A stretch of DNA of 30,290 bases from SFDP01 sp051653625 (GCA_051653625.1 JBOFWM010000104.1:1-30290); one strand, 5' to 3'. Counted from the stretch's first letter, positions 8,167-16,862 are shown. The notes: a model not told the origin generated them from the letters alone. A program made the numbers and translations.

Positions 8167-9747
8167 TTATTTTGCTTGTAAAAATTCGTCAAATTGTTCG
8201 TTTGCTGCATCCACATATGTTTGCATTCCATTTGCTTCTAACGCTTCTAAGAATTTTGGTAATTCTACTTCTGGATCCACAGTTCCTGCACTTAATGCTA
8301 ATGAATAAGTTGCTGCAACGTTTGCTAATGCACCCATTTCATTTTGAACGTCTGTATTATCGAATGCCCATCCTAAAATTGGTGTTTCCTTTGCCGCACC
8401 ATAATATGCTTTAAATTCATCCCACCATCCGGCACCTTGAGCTTCTGTAGGTGGTAAAATTGTAACATTTCCAACACCATTTGTCCATGGTGAATAATCC
8501 GCTCTTTTATCTGTAAATACAACTAATCCATCTACTAAATTGTAATGTACTCCTTCTACTCCATAGTTCAATAATGTCATTAAATATGGATCAGTATTTA
8601 ATAAGTTTAAAAACATCATTGCTTTCTCTGGATTTTTACTTGCTGTTGAAATTGCCATCATAGCACCTTGTGAAGAAGTTGTATCAACATAAGGTTCTGT
8701 TACTGGAATCATAGCTACTTCAAAACCACGTTCTTCACTTGCTTGTAGTTCATATCCTAATGCATACGATTGTGTTCCAATTAAATATTCTCCAGTTAAT
8801 TGTTTTGCTGTACGAATATCATTTGCTTGATTTGCATTTCCCATTGCTGGATCAATATATCCTGCATTATAGTATTCTCTTACTTGTGTTACAAATTTTT
8901 GATATTCTGGCGTTGCAAATTTATTTAAGATTTCTTGTCCATAAGGTCCTTCTGCAGAAACATCATCTTGATTCAAATAGTAAGAAAGTAAGTTTGCTGA
9001 TCCAGAATCTCCTGTTACAATTACAGAGCCTGTTACCATTCTTTCAAGAACTGCTCCTTCAATTAATAATGGATAAAAGTCATTTCCTTCTCCTGCTTTT
9101 ACAGTTTTTAAGATTTCACCCAATCCATAGAAATCTGTATTTTTAATATCTTCAACTGTATATCCATATTTTTCAAGTAACGCAACATTTACATCCCAAC
9201 AATTTTGAGTTGCAATATCTTTGTATCCAGGTACTGCATATGCGCCATATCCATCCGCACCATTAATCATAGCGCCATTTGTTAAAACTTTTGGAAGTGT
9301 TGCATAAAGATCACTTGCATATTTTTCAATTAAGTTATTTTCTGGATCATCAAGTCTTACATAAGCACCTTGTTTTGCAAATGCATTATATTCATTTTTA
9401 CTCCATGAGCAGGTGAAATAAATATCAATATCATCTCCACCATTGATTGCAAGGACTGCTTTGTCATCAAAATCCCCCCAAGTTCCCCAGATAGGTTCAA
9501 GCGTAACATTAATTTTTTCTCCAACATACTCATTGATTGCAGCAAGTACCTCTGTATCATCTGTTACATTACTTCCATGAAACATCATTTTAATGGTTAC
9601 CGGTTGACTTGCATCACCAGTTGCTTCACTGGTTGTTTCTTTCATTGTGTCATCAGATGTTTTACTAGATGTTCCCCCACATGCTGCTAAGCTTCCCGTT
9701 AATACTACTAGGGAAAGTACCATTGCCAATACTTTGTTTTTTTTCAT
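8167..9747 (-). CDS. Lipoprotein substrate-binding protein of a carbohydrate ABC importer (LplA/LipO-like)
   Basis: This 526-residue protein starts with a lipoprotein signal peptide: positively charged MKKNK, a hydrophobic core, and the lipobox L20-A-A-C23. A low-complexity Ser/Thr/Asp linker follows, then a large type-1 solute-binding domain. Size and sequence style match the LplA/LipO (YtcQ-like) group that works with LplB/LplC-type permeases. It would be anchored outside the membrane and deliver an oligosaccharide; chito-oligosaccharides are the likeliest ligand because of the surrounding genes, but the sequence does not fix specificity. The ATG at 9747 follows AAGGAGG. It is last in the operon, set apart from the permease genes by a 67-base gap with a stable hairpin and followed by a terminator. 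Confidence 0.85.
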   Translation of the reverse strand: MKKNKVLAMVLSLVVLTGSLAACGGTSSKTSDDTMKETTSEATGDASQPVTIKMMFHGSNVTDDTEVLAAINEYVGEKINVTLEPIWGTWGDFDDKAVLAINGGDDIDIYFTCSWSKNEYNAFAKQGAYVRLDDPENNLIEKYASDLYATLPKVLTNGAMINGADGYGAYAVPGYKDIATQNCWDVNVALLEKYGYTVEDIKNTDFYGLGEILKTVKAGEGNDFYPLLIEGAVLERMVTGSVIVTGDSGSANLLSYYLNQDDVSAEGPYGQEILNKFATPEYQKFVTQVREYYNAGYIDPAMGNANQANDIRTAKQLTGEYLIGTQSYALGYELQASEERGFEVAMIPVTEPYVDTTSSQGAMMAISTASKNPEKAMMFLNLLNTDPYLMTLLNYGVEGVHYNLVDGLVVFTDKRADYSPWTNGVGNVTILPPTEAQGAGWWDEFKAYYGAAKETPILGWAFDNTDVQNEMGALANVAATYSLALSAGTVDPEVELPKFLEALEANGMQTYVDAANEQFDEFLQAK

Positions 9748-9769
9748 GATTATTCCTCCTTAAGAAAAT

Positions 9770-9808
9770 TTTAGTTGGCTTATGCCATATCTATAGTAAG
9801 CGACTAAA
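9770..9808 (-). repeat. Intercistronic hairpin before the binding-protein gene
   Basis: Bases 9770-9782 pair with 9797-9808, with one bulged G at 9778 and one weak pair, leaving a 14-base loop. It sits between the second permease stop and the Shine-Dalgarno of the binding-protein gene. It may act as a 5' mRNA stabiliser or partial attenuator that lets the binding protein be expressed at a different level from the permeases. The plus-strand sequence aligns closely with the minus-strand sequence of the terminator at 8086-8126. Confidence 0.55.
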
Positions 9809-9814
9809 TCGCAA

Positions 9815-10774
9815 TTACCCTTTAACAGATCCAATTGTAAGTCCAGAGATAATATACCTTTGAAAAAATGGATATGCACATGCAATTGGGATAACAATTA
9901 ATACAACAAGTGCCATTCTTAAACTATCTTTTGGTAAATCACCCATAATATTTGCAGCTTCTGCTCCAATCATAGCACTATTTTTCACTAAGAAATCCAC
10001 CTGATTTTGCATTTTCATTAGAAGATATTGTAATGGAATATACTTTGCATCATTTACATATAACATTGCAATAAACCATTCATTCCAATACGCTAATGCA
10101 TTTAGTAAAGCAACGGTTGCAATTCCTGGTTTCGCAATTGGAACGATAATTTTAAAAAGCGTATAATACTCTCCACTTCCATCAATTGCTGCTGCTTCAA
10201 TTAAAGATTCTGGTATAGAACTTTGGAAAAAAGTTCTCATAATAATTACATTAAAAGGATTTAATAACATCGGTACAATTAATGCTGCATAATTATCTGA
10301 TAATCCAAGTATATTTTTACAAACCATATACGTTGGTGCTAAGCCACCACCAAATAACATAGTAAAGAAACAAAAAAATGTAAAAAATTTTCTAAATTTA
10401 AAATCTTTTCTAAATAATGCATACGAATATAACATTATCATTAATACACTTAATATTGTTCCAATAATGGTAACAAAGAAACTGTTAAAATAAGATCTCC
10501 ATAATTGATCTCCTAACTCCCATACATATTGGTACGCTTCAAATGATAAACTTGTTGGAACAAAGGAAAACCCTATTTGTCTAATACTCTCTTCTGATGT
10601 AAAAGATATAATTACAACAAAGAGAAACGGTATGATACATGCAAGACAAAAGAGAATTAGTATGACATTTATTATCACTTCTGCTGGTTTACTTACTTTA
10701 TTCATTCGATATGCTTTTTTCTTTTTAGAGCGGTTACTCTTCGTAGAGGTAACCATTGTTTTATGTTCTTCCAT
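9815..10774 (-). CDS. Carbohydrate ABC transporter permease, LplC-like
   Basis: A 319-residue inner-membrane permease (MalG-like half). After a basic N-terminal tail (SNRSKKKKAYR) come about six hydrophobic segments. The ATPase-coupling EAA loop reads EAAAIDGSGEYYTLFKIIVP, and the C-terminus FFQRYIISGLTIGSVKG is typical of LplC/YtcP-type permeases. A TTG at 10780 is in frame, but AAGGAGG lies six bases before ATG 10774, so that start is used. It follows the LplB-like gene with an 11-base gap. No ABC ATPase gene lies in the operon, so a shared MsmK/UgpC-type ATPase encoded elsewhere is expected. Confidence 0.88.
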   Translation of the reverse strand: MEEHKTMVTSTKSNRSKKKKAYRMNKVSKPAEVIINVILILFCLACIIPFLFVVIISFTSEESIRQIGFSFVPTSLSFEAYQYVWELGDQLWRSYFNSFFVTIIGTILSVLMIMLYSYALFRKDFKFRKFFTFFCFFTMLFGGGLAPTYMVCKNILGLSDNYAALIVPMLLNPFNVIIMRTFFQSSIPESLIEAAAIDGSGEYYTLFKIIVPIAKPGIATVALLNALAYWNEWFIAMLYVNDAKYIPLQYLLMKMQNQVDFLVKNSAMIGAEAANIMGDLPKDSLRMALVVLIVIPIACAYPFFQRYIISGLTIGSVKG

Positions 10775-10785
10775 GTTCAACCTCC

Positions 10786-11754
10786 TTAGAATAAACTACT
10801 TTCTTCGTCTACTTTTCTTACAATGCCATTTGCTGTCATAATACAAATAAATCCTATTAGATTTTGTAATAATCCTGCCGCTGTTGACATTCCAATGTTA
10901 TTTGTTACCATTAATACGCGATATACATATGTATCAATTACTTGTGTAACTGGAATCAGTGGTCCTGAATTCATTGGGATACTCCAGAATAATCCAAAGT
11001 CTGCATTAAATATTTTTCCTACATTCATAATGAATAAAATTATAATCATTGGTTTTAAATGTGGAATAGTTACATACCATATTTGTTGCCATTTATTTGC
11101 ACCATCAATATTTGCTGCTTCATACTGTGTTGCATCAATACCTGTAATTGCTGCCAAATAAAGAATCGTTGAATATCCTACATTTTTCCACATACTTGAA
11201 ATGGTCAAAATAATCGGCCATGGTTTCGGGTCGTTATACCAATTCGTAACTTCTAGGCCTAAACTAGATTGTAAATTAGTAATCAAACCTCTTGTTGGAT
11301 CTAAAAATGCTAAGACAAAATAACTTGCTACTACCCAACTTAGAAAATATGGAAAAAACATCAATGTTTGATAAGATTTTGCTACAAATTTGTTGTTAAT
11401 TTCATTTAACATAATCGCAAATGCAATTGATATCACTAGTCCCATCACAATCCATAGCGCGTTATAACCTAAAGTATTTTTTATCATATTCCAAGAGTCT
11501 GTCGATGAAAAAATAAACTTGAAATTTTTAAGACCAACCCACTTACTATTCATTACATTATTCCAAAGCGATGGATCTTTTGTATATATTTTGTAATCTT
11601 TGAATGCAATAACAATTCCAAACATTGGTAAGTATCTTAAAAATATTAACCAAATTGCTCCAGGAGCAATCATTGTAAGTAATATTATTTGCTTTTTATA
11701 TTTGCTCCAAATAGTACCTTTTGGGATTTCTGATTTATTTGTTACATTTATCAT
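10786..11754 (-). CDS. Carbohydrate ABC transporter permease, LplB-like
   Basis: A 322-residue integral membrane protein, the MalF-like partner of the downstream permease. It shows an N-terminal membrane segment followed by the RYLPMFGIVIAFKDYKIY region characteristic of LplB-type permeases, several further hydrophobic helices, and the EAA loop EAANIDGANKWQQIWYVTIP. The ATG at 11754 is preceded by GAAGGAGGGG. It is the first gene of the importer operon, reading away from the GH18 gene, and is served by the promoter at 11799-11827. Confidence 0.88.
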   Translation of the reverse strand: MINVTNKSEIPKGTIWSKYKKQIILLTMIAPGAIWLIFLRYLPMFGIVIAFKDYKIYTKDPSLWNNVMNSKWVGLKNFKFIFSSTDSWNMIKNTLGYNALWIVMGLVISIAFAIMLNEINNKFVAKSYQTLMFFPYFLSWVVASYFVLAFLDPTRGLITNLQSSLGLEVTNWYNDPKPWPIILTISSMWKNVGYSTILYLAAITGIDATQYEAANIDGANKWQQIWYVTIPHLKPMIIILFIMNVGKIFNADFGLFWSIPMNSGPLIPVTQVIDTYVYRVLMVTNNIGMSTAAGLLQNLIGFICIMTANGIVRKVDEESSLF

Positions 11755-11798
11755 TTTATATCCCCTCCTTCTTTAACGTATCTACATTTCATATACTT

Positions 11799-11841
11799 AT
11801 TATAGTCATAAAATCATAATACGTCTTGCCATATGTTTGCC
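11799..11841 (-). promoter_or_regulatory. ABC-importer promoter with GGCAA direct repeats
   Basis: The minus strand has a perfect TATAAT (11799-11804) but a poor -35, AAGACG (11822-11827), at 17-base spacing. Two copies of GGCAA (plus-strand TTGCC at 11826-11830 and 11837-11841) are spaced 11 bases, one helical turn, and overlap or abut the -35. A weak -35 with phased repeats beside it is the usual arrangement for activation by an AraC-family protein; the response regulator at 13008-13784 is the obvious candidate (inference). Confidence 0.5.
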
Positions 11842-11887
11842 TTTTTTTGTATATCCTTGTGCATATACATTTTTTACAATAAATCCC

Positions 11888-11915
11888 TTGCAATTCCCCA
11901 TCAAAATGTTAGTAT
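11888..11915 (+). promoter_or_regulatory. Candidate promoter of the GH18 gene
   Basis: Plus-strand TTGCAA (11888-11893) and TAGTAT (11910-11915) are 16 bases apart and end 34 bases before the ATG at 11950. The GGCAA repeats of the divergent ABC promoter lie about 47 bases upstream of this -35, so one regulator could act on both. Confidence 0.4.
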
Positions 11916-11949
11916 TTTCCTATACAAAACATTGAAAGCGAGGTTTTTC

Positions 11950-12969
11950 ATGAGAAAACACAAATTAATATCGTATTGCGAAACAAAACATTTAGGACTT
12001 ATTACTAATCAAGATATACTATCTTTAGATAGTATCCATATTGCCTTTGGACTACTTTCAAAACACAAAATTATTTGGGATACGTTAGATGCTTCTACAC
12101 AAATAAAAAGAATAAGAAATATAAATCCTTCTATTTCTATTATTCTATCCGTAGGCGGATGGGCAGCAGACGGATTTTCTCAAGCTGCTAGAACAAAAGA
12201 AACAAGAGCACAATTGATTGATTCTGCACTTTATTGGATTGAAAAAGAAAAACTTGATGGAATAGATTTAGATTGGGAATATCCTTGCGTATCAGATGGT
12301 GGCATTGAATCTTCTCCTGATGATAAAGAAAACTTTACTTTTTTAATAAGAGAACTACGCCTTGAATTAGATAGATTCAATTCTTACAAAACACTTTCCA
12401 TTGCCGCTGGTGGCCTCCCTTCTTACCTAGAAGGTGTGACAATGTCTGATATTGTAGATGATTTAGATTATGTACAACTTATGACTTATGATTTTCATGG
12501 AGGCTTTTCAAAAATAACGGGACATTTAGCAAATCTTTATCCTAGTAAATCAGAACCAGAAGCTGCTAGCGCACATACCACAATAGAATTATTTGTAAAA
12601 GCAGGTGTTCCAATTGAAAAAATTGTAATGGGTGCTGCTTTCTATGGCAGAGAATGGCGTGGAGTTCCTTCAATCAACAATGGACTTTCACAAATTGCTG
12701 AATATGCTGGTGACTTATTTAGAGGATATGCTCAAATTGAAGAAACACTTGCAAATGGAGAAGAGGGATTTGAAAAGTTTTGGGATGAAAGTGCAAAATC
12801 TACCTTTCTTTATAACAAAGATTCCTTTATCAGTTACGAAGATAAAAATGCCTTACTTGAAAAAGTAAATTATGTGAAACAATACAATATGTACGGATTA
12901 ATGTATTGGGAATATAGCCAAGATTCAAGTATGACACTTACCACATTTTTATCGAACCATTTAACTTAA
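11950..12969 (+). CDS. Glycoside hydrolase family 18, chitinase-like, probably cytoplasmic
   Basis: A 339-residue single-domain GH18 enzyme. The family signature D103-G-I-D106-L-D108-W-E110 is intact, with E110 the catalytic acid for substrate-assisted cleavage. Other conserved parts are ILSVGGW (65-71), QLMTYDFHGG (176-185), MGAAFYGREW (227-236) and GLMYWEYSQD (316-325). There is no carbohydrate-binding module. The ATG at 11950 has GAGG six bases upstream and conserved sequence begins at once, so the protein lacks a signal peptide and should act inside the cell on imported chito-oligosaccharides, making diacetylchitobiose for the phosphorylase. The frame is open back to 11833 and would add 39 hydrophobic-looking residues, but no Shine-Dalgarno supports that. 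It is the only plus-strand gene, divergent from the importer operon. An endo-N-acetylglucosaminidase activity cannot be excluded. Confidence 0.88.
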   Translation: MRKHKLISYCETKHLGLITNQDILSLDSIHIAFGLLSKHKIIWDTLDASTQIKRIRNINPSISIILSVGGWAADGFSQAARTKETRAQLIDSALYWIEKEKLDGIDLDWEYPCVSDGGIESSPDDKENFTFLIRELRLELDRFNSYKTLSIAAGGLPSYLEGVTMSDIVDDLDYVQLMTYDFHGGFSKITGHLANLYPSKSEPEAASAHTTIELFVKAGVPIEKIVMGAAFYGREWRGVPSINNGLSQIAEYAGDLFRGYAQIEETLANGEEGFEKFWDESAKSTFLYNKDSFISYEDKNALLEKVNYVKQYNMYGLMYWEYSQDSSMTLTTFLSNHLT

Positions 12970-12980
12970 TACAATAAATA

Positions 12981-13022
12981 ATTAGACCAAAGTAAGAAAA
13001 AATTTGCTTACTTTGGTCTAAT
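12981..13022. terminator. Convergent bidirectional terminator
   Basis: A perfect 16-bp inverted repeat (12981-12996 with 13007-13022, ten-base loop) lies between the GH18 gene and the oppositely oriented response-regulator gene. The right arm includes the last codons and stop of the response regulator. T-rich sequence flanks it on both strands, although the tails are imperfect. Confidence 0.7.
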
Positions 13023-13784
13023 ATTTGTATTTCTAAATTCATTCGCTGAAACACCTATTTGTTTTTTAAATACACGCGAGAAATGTGCAATATCAAGAAA
13101 TCCAACTTGTTCTGCAACATCTCCAATTCTAAGCGATGGATCTTTAAGTAATTCCTTTGCTTTTTCTATTCGCACACTGTTTAATATTTCAGAAAAGGTT
13201 TGACCTGTATGTTTATTTAAAAGCTTGCTAAGATGCCATTGACTAACATATGTTTTCTCAGCTACATCTGTTAATAATAATTTTTCTTTATAATTCTCTT
13301 CTATGTATGATAATGCATTTTTTACTATAAAGCTACTTGCCACTTGTTCAGAATTATTTTTTTCTTTTGTTTGCACCATGTTCTCTAATATAATCTTTTG
13401 TTCCATTTTTTTTCTTAAATTAGACACCATCGATTCTATCGCCTCTAATAATTCTTCCATGTTAGATGGCTTTAATAAAAACCTTGTAACTCCGAGTGTG
13501 AGCGCTCGTTGCGCATAATCAAAATCTCGAAATCCAGTTAAAATTGAAACTTCAATATGTTCAAATTCTGACTTAATAGCTGCAAGCATTGTAAGACCAT
13601 CCATACGTGGCATGCGAATATCCATAAATAAAATATCCGGATTATATGTTTTTATTAATTCTAACCCTTCTTCTCCATCATTTGCAATTGCAACAACTTC
13701 GCACTCATATTTATCCCATGCAATCCCTCTTGATAAGCCTTGTACAATGATTGGTTCATCATCTATAATCATAACTTTAAACAT
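13008..13784 (-). CDS. AraC-type response regulator (YesN-like)
   Basis: A 258-residue two-component regulator. The receiver domain (1-120) has the acidic pair D8/D9, phospho-acceptor D55 in LFMDIRMPRMDG, T83 and K105 (LLKP). A helical linker leads to a C-terminal AraC/XylS double helix-turn-helix (about 155-253), ending with the classic GDVAEQVGFLDIAHFSRVFKKQIGVSANEFR. The ATG at 13784 is 2 bases after the stop of the binding-protein gene, with the Shine-Dalgarno inside that gene, so translation is coupled. It is probably phosphorylated by the kinase two genes upstream and probably activates the importer, GH18 and phosphorylase promoters (inference). Confidence 0.9.
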   Translation of the reverse strand: MFKVMIIDDEPIIVQGLSRGIAWDKYECEVVAIANDGEEGLELIKTYNPDILFMDIRMPRMDGLTMLAAIKSEFEHIEVSILTGFRDFDYAQRALTLGVTRFLLKPSNMEELLEAIESMVSNLRKKMEQKIILENMVQTKEKNNSEQVASSFIVKNALSYIEENYKEKLLLTDVAEKTYVSQWHLSKLLNKHTGQTFSEILNSVRIEKAKELLKDPSLRIGDVAEQVGFLDIAHFSRVFKKQIGVSANEFRNTNIRPK

Positions 13785-13786
13785 AG

Positions 13787-15082
13787 TTACTTCCTTTCAT
13801 TATGTATAGCTAATACTTGTTCTAGTAATTCTCTACTATCTCCACCATGTGAAATTGCAACAATTCCATCAAGCAATATTTTATAAGCTTCTGGATCCAT
13901 TCTAGAATCAGTTGGTGAACAAATATATTCCATTTTTTCAATATATTCTATAGCGGAAAGCTCTAAATTCGTCATATCATCTCTTAGAAAAACTTCCGAT
14001 GCTGGTTTTGCAACACCACCGCCATTTTCCCAATATTTTTGTATCGATTCTTGTTTTGTATGTTCCATTACAAATTTTACAGCAATCTCTCTTTTTTCTT
14101 CATCATTCCATGCTTTTCTTGTAATATAAAAACCAGATGAAATTCCACCTACCATCATAGAATGATTATACCCATCTTCTTTTGCTACACCTGGAAATGG
14201 TATAACGACCGTATTCTCTTGGTCTTGTATTTCGGAAAAAAACCAAGAACCTTCTAATATCATTGCTGCTTGTTTATCAACAAATAATTGTCGTATGTAA
14301 TCATTTCCTACAGTATCTGTATTATCCGGAAATGCATTTTTGTTTCGAAGGATACTAAAATAATCTAGCGCTTCTATCCATGTTTCTTCTACTGTCATTG
14401 GTATTGTCGTATATTCATCGTAACCTTGTGTATATAACATAAAATTCTCAAGCCAATAATGTGGAACATCGTATAAGGAACATGCAATAGGAATCACATC
14501 ATACGATTTAAATACGTCAATTGCATACAATAAAGAATCCCAATCATATGGCAATACAATATTATATTTATCAAACAAATCCTTATTACAATACAACCCT
14601 TCCCAATACCCAACTGTAGGAATTGCACGACTTACTCCATCTGTATTTTGTGATTCTAACAATGCCCAATCATAAATATCTTTTGCATACTCTGGATATA
14701 CTTCTACAATTTCTTTTACTGTAACAAATTTGTCTGTACGAACAATTTGATTTGCAGTTGCATCCGTAAAAAATTGTAATACATCAGGCTCATTACCCAC
14801 AGAAAAATCAGCTGCCACTAAATTTTTCCATTCTTCACTTGAATTTTGTGAATTATCTTCTATTAAAACAGTCGAATTTTTTTCCATAAATGCATTATTT
14901 ATTTCATTGTATACTTTAGTTGCACCATCCGTCCCACCAAACATAGAAACTGTTTTTAATATGACCTTTTGCTCACTTGCTATATTTTTTTCACTTTTAA
15001 AACTTGCAAAAAGGATGATAAAAAAACAAAATACAAGAATTATTACAAGAATAATTGTCAAAATTTTCCTTATCTGTTTCAT
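13787..15082 (-). CDS. Membrane-anchored extracellular solute-binding protein within a two-component operon
   Basis: A 431-residue type-1 (MalE/UgpB-like) binding protein. The N-terminus is MKQIRK followed by about 20 hydrophobic residues (8-28). No lipobox is present: the only cysteine, C19, is preceded by Phe and sits in the hydrophobic core. It is therefore probably held by an uncleaved membrane anchor. It lies between the sensor kinase and response-regulator genes with gaps of 16 and 2 bases and has no permease beside it, so sensing rather than transport is the likely role: it would bind the sugar outside and pass the signal to the kinase. XylFII of the clostridial XylFII-LytS-YesN xylose system is a precedent for the arrangement, though from another binding-protein family. 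Ligand unproven; chito-oligosaccharide or chitobiose is inferred. Confidence 0.82.
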   Translation of the reverse strand: MKQIRKILTIILVIILVFCFFIILFASFKSEKNIASEQKVILKTVSMFGGTDGATKVYNEINNAFMEKNSTVLIEDNSQNSSEEWKNLVAADFSVGNEPDVLQFFTDATANQIVRTDKFVTVKEIVEVYPEYAKDIYDWALLESQNTDGVSRAIPTVGYWEGLYCNKDLFDKYNIVLPYDWDSLLYAIDVFKSYDVIPIACSLYDVPHYWLENFMLYTQGYDEYTTIPMTVEETWIEALDYFSILRNKNAFPDNTDTVGNDYIRQLFVDKQAAMILEGSWFFSEIQDQENTVVIPFPGVAKEDGYNHSMMVGGISSGFYITRKAWNDEEKREIAVKFVMEHTKQESIQKYWENGGGVAKPASEVFLRDDMTNLELSAIEYIEKMEYICSPTDSRMDPEAYKILLDGIVAISHGGDSRELLEQVLAIHNERK

Positions 15083-15098
15083 TTTCTACCATCCTTTC

Positions 15099-16823
15099 TT
15101 ATCCATTATAAGGAATACGAATTCTTGCCCTTGTTCTTCCATCTTGAAGAGAAGTTAATGTTAAACCATACGAATTTCCATAAATCAATTGTATCCTTCG
15201 ATTCACATTATAGATTCCAATAGAAATATGGTTCGATGATTCTTTTACTCTAACATCAAGAGATGCTGTTAAAATTTGATCAATTCTTTCCTTCTCACTT
15301 ACCGTCATCGGAATTCCAGAATTAATAATATCAATAATCATTTCATCATCTTCTCGATAAATATTTAAATGAATAATTCCTGATTTGACTTTATCAATTC
15401 CATGTTCAATTGCATTTTCAAGCAAAGGCTGTATAATTAGGTGTGGCACTTTTTCTTGTAACAATACCGATTGTATATTTTTAATAATTTTAAGACGTTG
15501 TCCAAATCGCATGGACATAATATACAAAAAAGAATCTGCACATTTTATTTCATCTACTAAAGCTACTTCCCTGTCGTTTTTTCGATTCATGCTAGAATCC
15601 AATACTGTTCCAAGCGCTTCTATCATTTTACTCATTTCAATGTTTTGATCGATTCTCGCCTGCCAATTCATCATTTCAAGTGTATTGTTCAAAAAATGTG
15701 GATTAATTTGTGCTTGAAGTGCCGAAATTTGAGCATCTTTTCTTGCAAGTTGTTCAGCATAAACTGAATCGAATAAATATTGTAGCTGTATAGACATTGC
15801 ATTAAATGAATCAAACAACTTTTGAAATTCTCTATTTGGCATATTTTCATACTCATCAACAACACCAAATTTTCCATCTTTAATATCTTCTGAAATCTTC
15901 AATAATTTCTTAAGCGGTTCTTTAATATGTGTATTCAAGAAAATATAAGCCAATACGATTATTGGAATCATTGCAAGTAAAATCCACCATGTAATACTAT
16001 TTAGTTGTTGCAAAGAAGAATATAATATATCATGCTCTACAATATAAGAAAGCTTAAAATCATATTTATCTTTTTTCTGTGTAATGGTATAGGTATTTAC
16101 TATCCTTTCTTCTACTATCTCATCATTTTCTACATTCTCTTTATAATAAATTCCATAATAATCATTGTTTTTTAATTCTTCTTCCTCATTAATATATAAT
16201 TTAACATTTTCTACATCCTCAATTGGAATATCCTTAAATAATACATTTGTATTAAGTGCAATTACAAATGTTCCATATTTTCTATAGTTATTTACCGTAT
16301 AAAGATTTCTTGCCAAATAAAGTGTATTGTCGTGTACAAAAATTTCTGTATAGTTGCTCTCTTTCTTTCTAATCTCCTCTATCTTATCATTTATATCCGA
16401 TAGGTAATAAGAATAACTGTATCCTTGTCTACTATAATAAATGCTTGGTATATCATCTTCTAATAAATAAAATGAATATGCGCTAATTCGTTCTTCATTA
16501 TTATATTTATTTTTAAGATTTGCTCTCAATTGTGTCATATATTTCAAATATGTAATTTCTTCTTTTTCATATGAATCATTTAAAGTTTCCCATGTACCTT
16601 CATACGTAGGCTGTTGCAATAAATGAATCATATCATCAATTTTCCCAGACACCATCGTCGCAGAAACATTTACCATATTAGAAATAACCTTTTCAATTTT
16701 ATTGATATAAGCCTTTTGATAAGAATAGAAAATAAAAAATGTGAACAAAGAAATAGGGATAAGCCAACATGCACAAAAAACAGCTAATAATAGATTTCGC
16801 AAAGATAATGTTTTTTTTAGCAT
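15099..16823 (-). CDS. Sensor histidine kinase (YesM/LytS-like, His_kinase family)
   Basis: A 574-residue membrane kinase. TM1 is at about 10-35, followed by an extracellular sensory region of about 240 residues (36-277), TM2 at 278-297, and a HAMP-like linker (298-350). The His_kinase domain has phospho-acceptor H376 in INPHFLNN, then the ATPase domain with the N box PLLENAIEHGI (467-476) and the C-terminal GIYNVNRRIQLIYG block. The G1 box reads NSGIP rather than the usual DNGxG, a mild degeneration in the nucleotide-binding site. The frame opens at 16862, but AAAGGGG lies six bases before ATG 16823, so that start is used. It belongs to the kinase - binding protein - response regulator trio and probably receives its signal through the anchored binding protein. 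Confidence 0.9.
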   Translation of the reverse strand: MLKKTLSLRNLLLAVFCACWLIPISLFTFFIFYSYQKAYINKIEKVISNMVNVSATMVSGKIDDMIHLLQQPTYEGTWETLNDSYEKEEITYLKYMTQLRANLKNKYNNEERISAYSFYLLEDDIPSIYYSRQGYSYSYYLSDINDKIEEIRKKESNYTEIFVHDNTLYLARNLYTVNNYRKYGTFVIALNTNVLFKDIPIEDVENVKLYINEEEELKNNDYYGIYYKENVENDEIVEERIVNTYTITQKKDKYDFKLSYIVEHDILYSSLQQLNSITWWILLAMIPIIVLAYIFLNTHIKEPLKKLLKISEDIKDGKFGVVDEYENMPNREFQKLFDSFNAMSIQLQYLFDSVYAEQLARKDAQISALQAQINPHFLNNTLEMMNWQARIDQNIEMSKMIEALGTVLDSSMNRKNDREVALVDEIKCADSFLYIMSMRFGQRLKIIKNIQSVLLQEKVPHLIIQPLLENAIEHGIDKVKSGIIHLNIYREDDEMIIDIINSGIPMTVSEKERIDQILTASLDVRVKESSNHISIGIYNVNRRIQLIYGNSYGLTLTSLQDGRTRARIRIPYNG

Positions 16824-16862
16824 GAGCCACCCCTTTTTACATAATTTATATTTCTTTTTCAT

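Noticed and set aside
8739..9146. 135-residue plus-strand open frame inside the binding-protein gene
   Set aside because: Leucine-rich shadow of the real minus-strand gene; no ribosome binding site and no recognisable domain.
11932..11948. Possible catabolite-responsive element (TGAAAGCG half) before the GH18 gene
   Set aside because: Only the first half resembles a cre site; the second half does not, and the bases coincide with the Shine-Dalgarno.
15099..16862. Longer kinase start at ATG 16862
   Set aside because: No Shine-Dalgarno precedes it, whereas AAAGGGG precedes ATG 16823, directly before the charged residues and first membrane helix.
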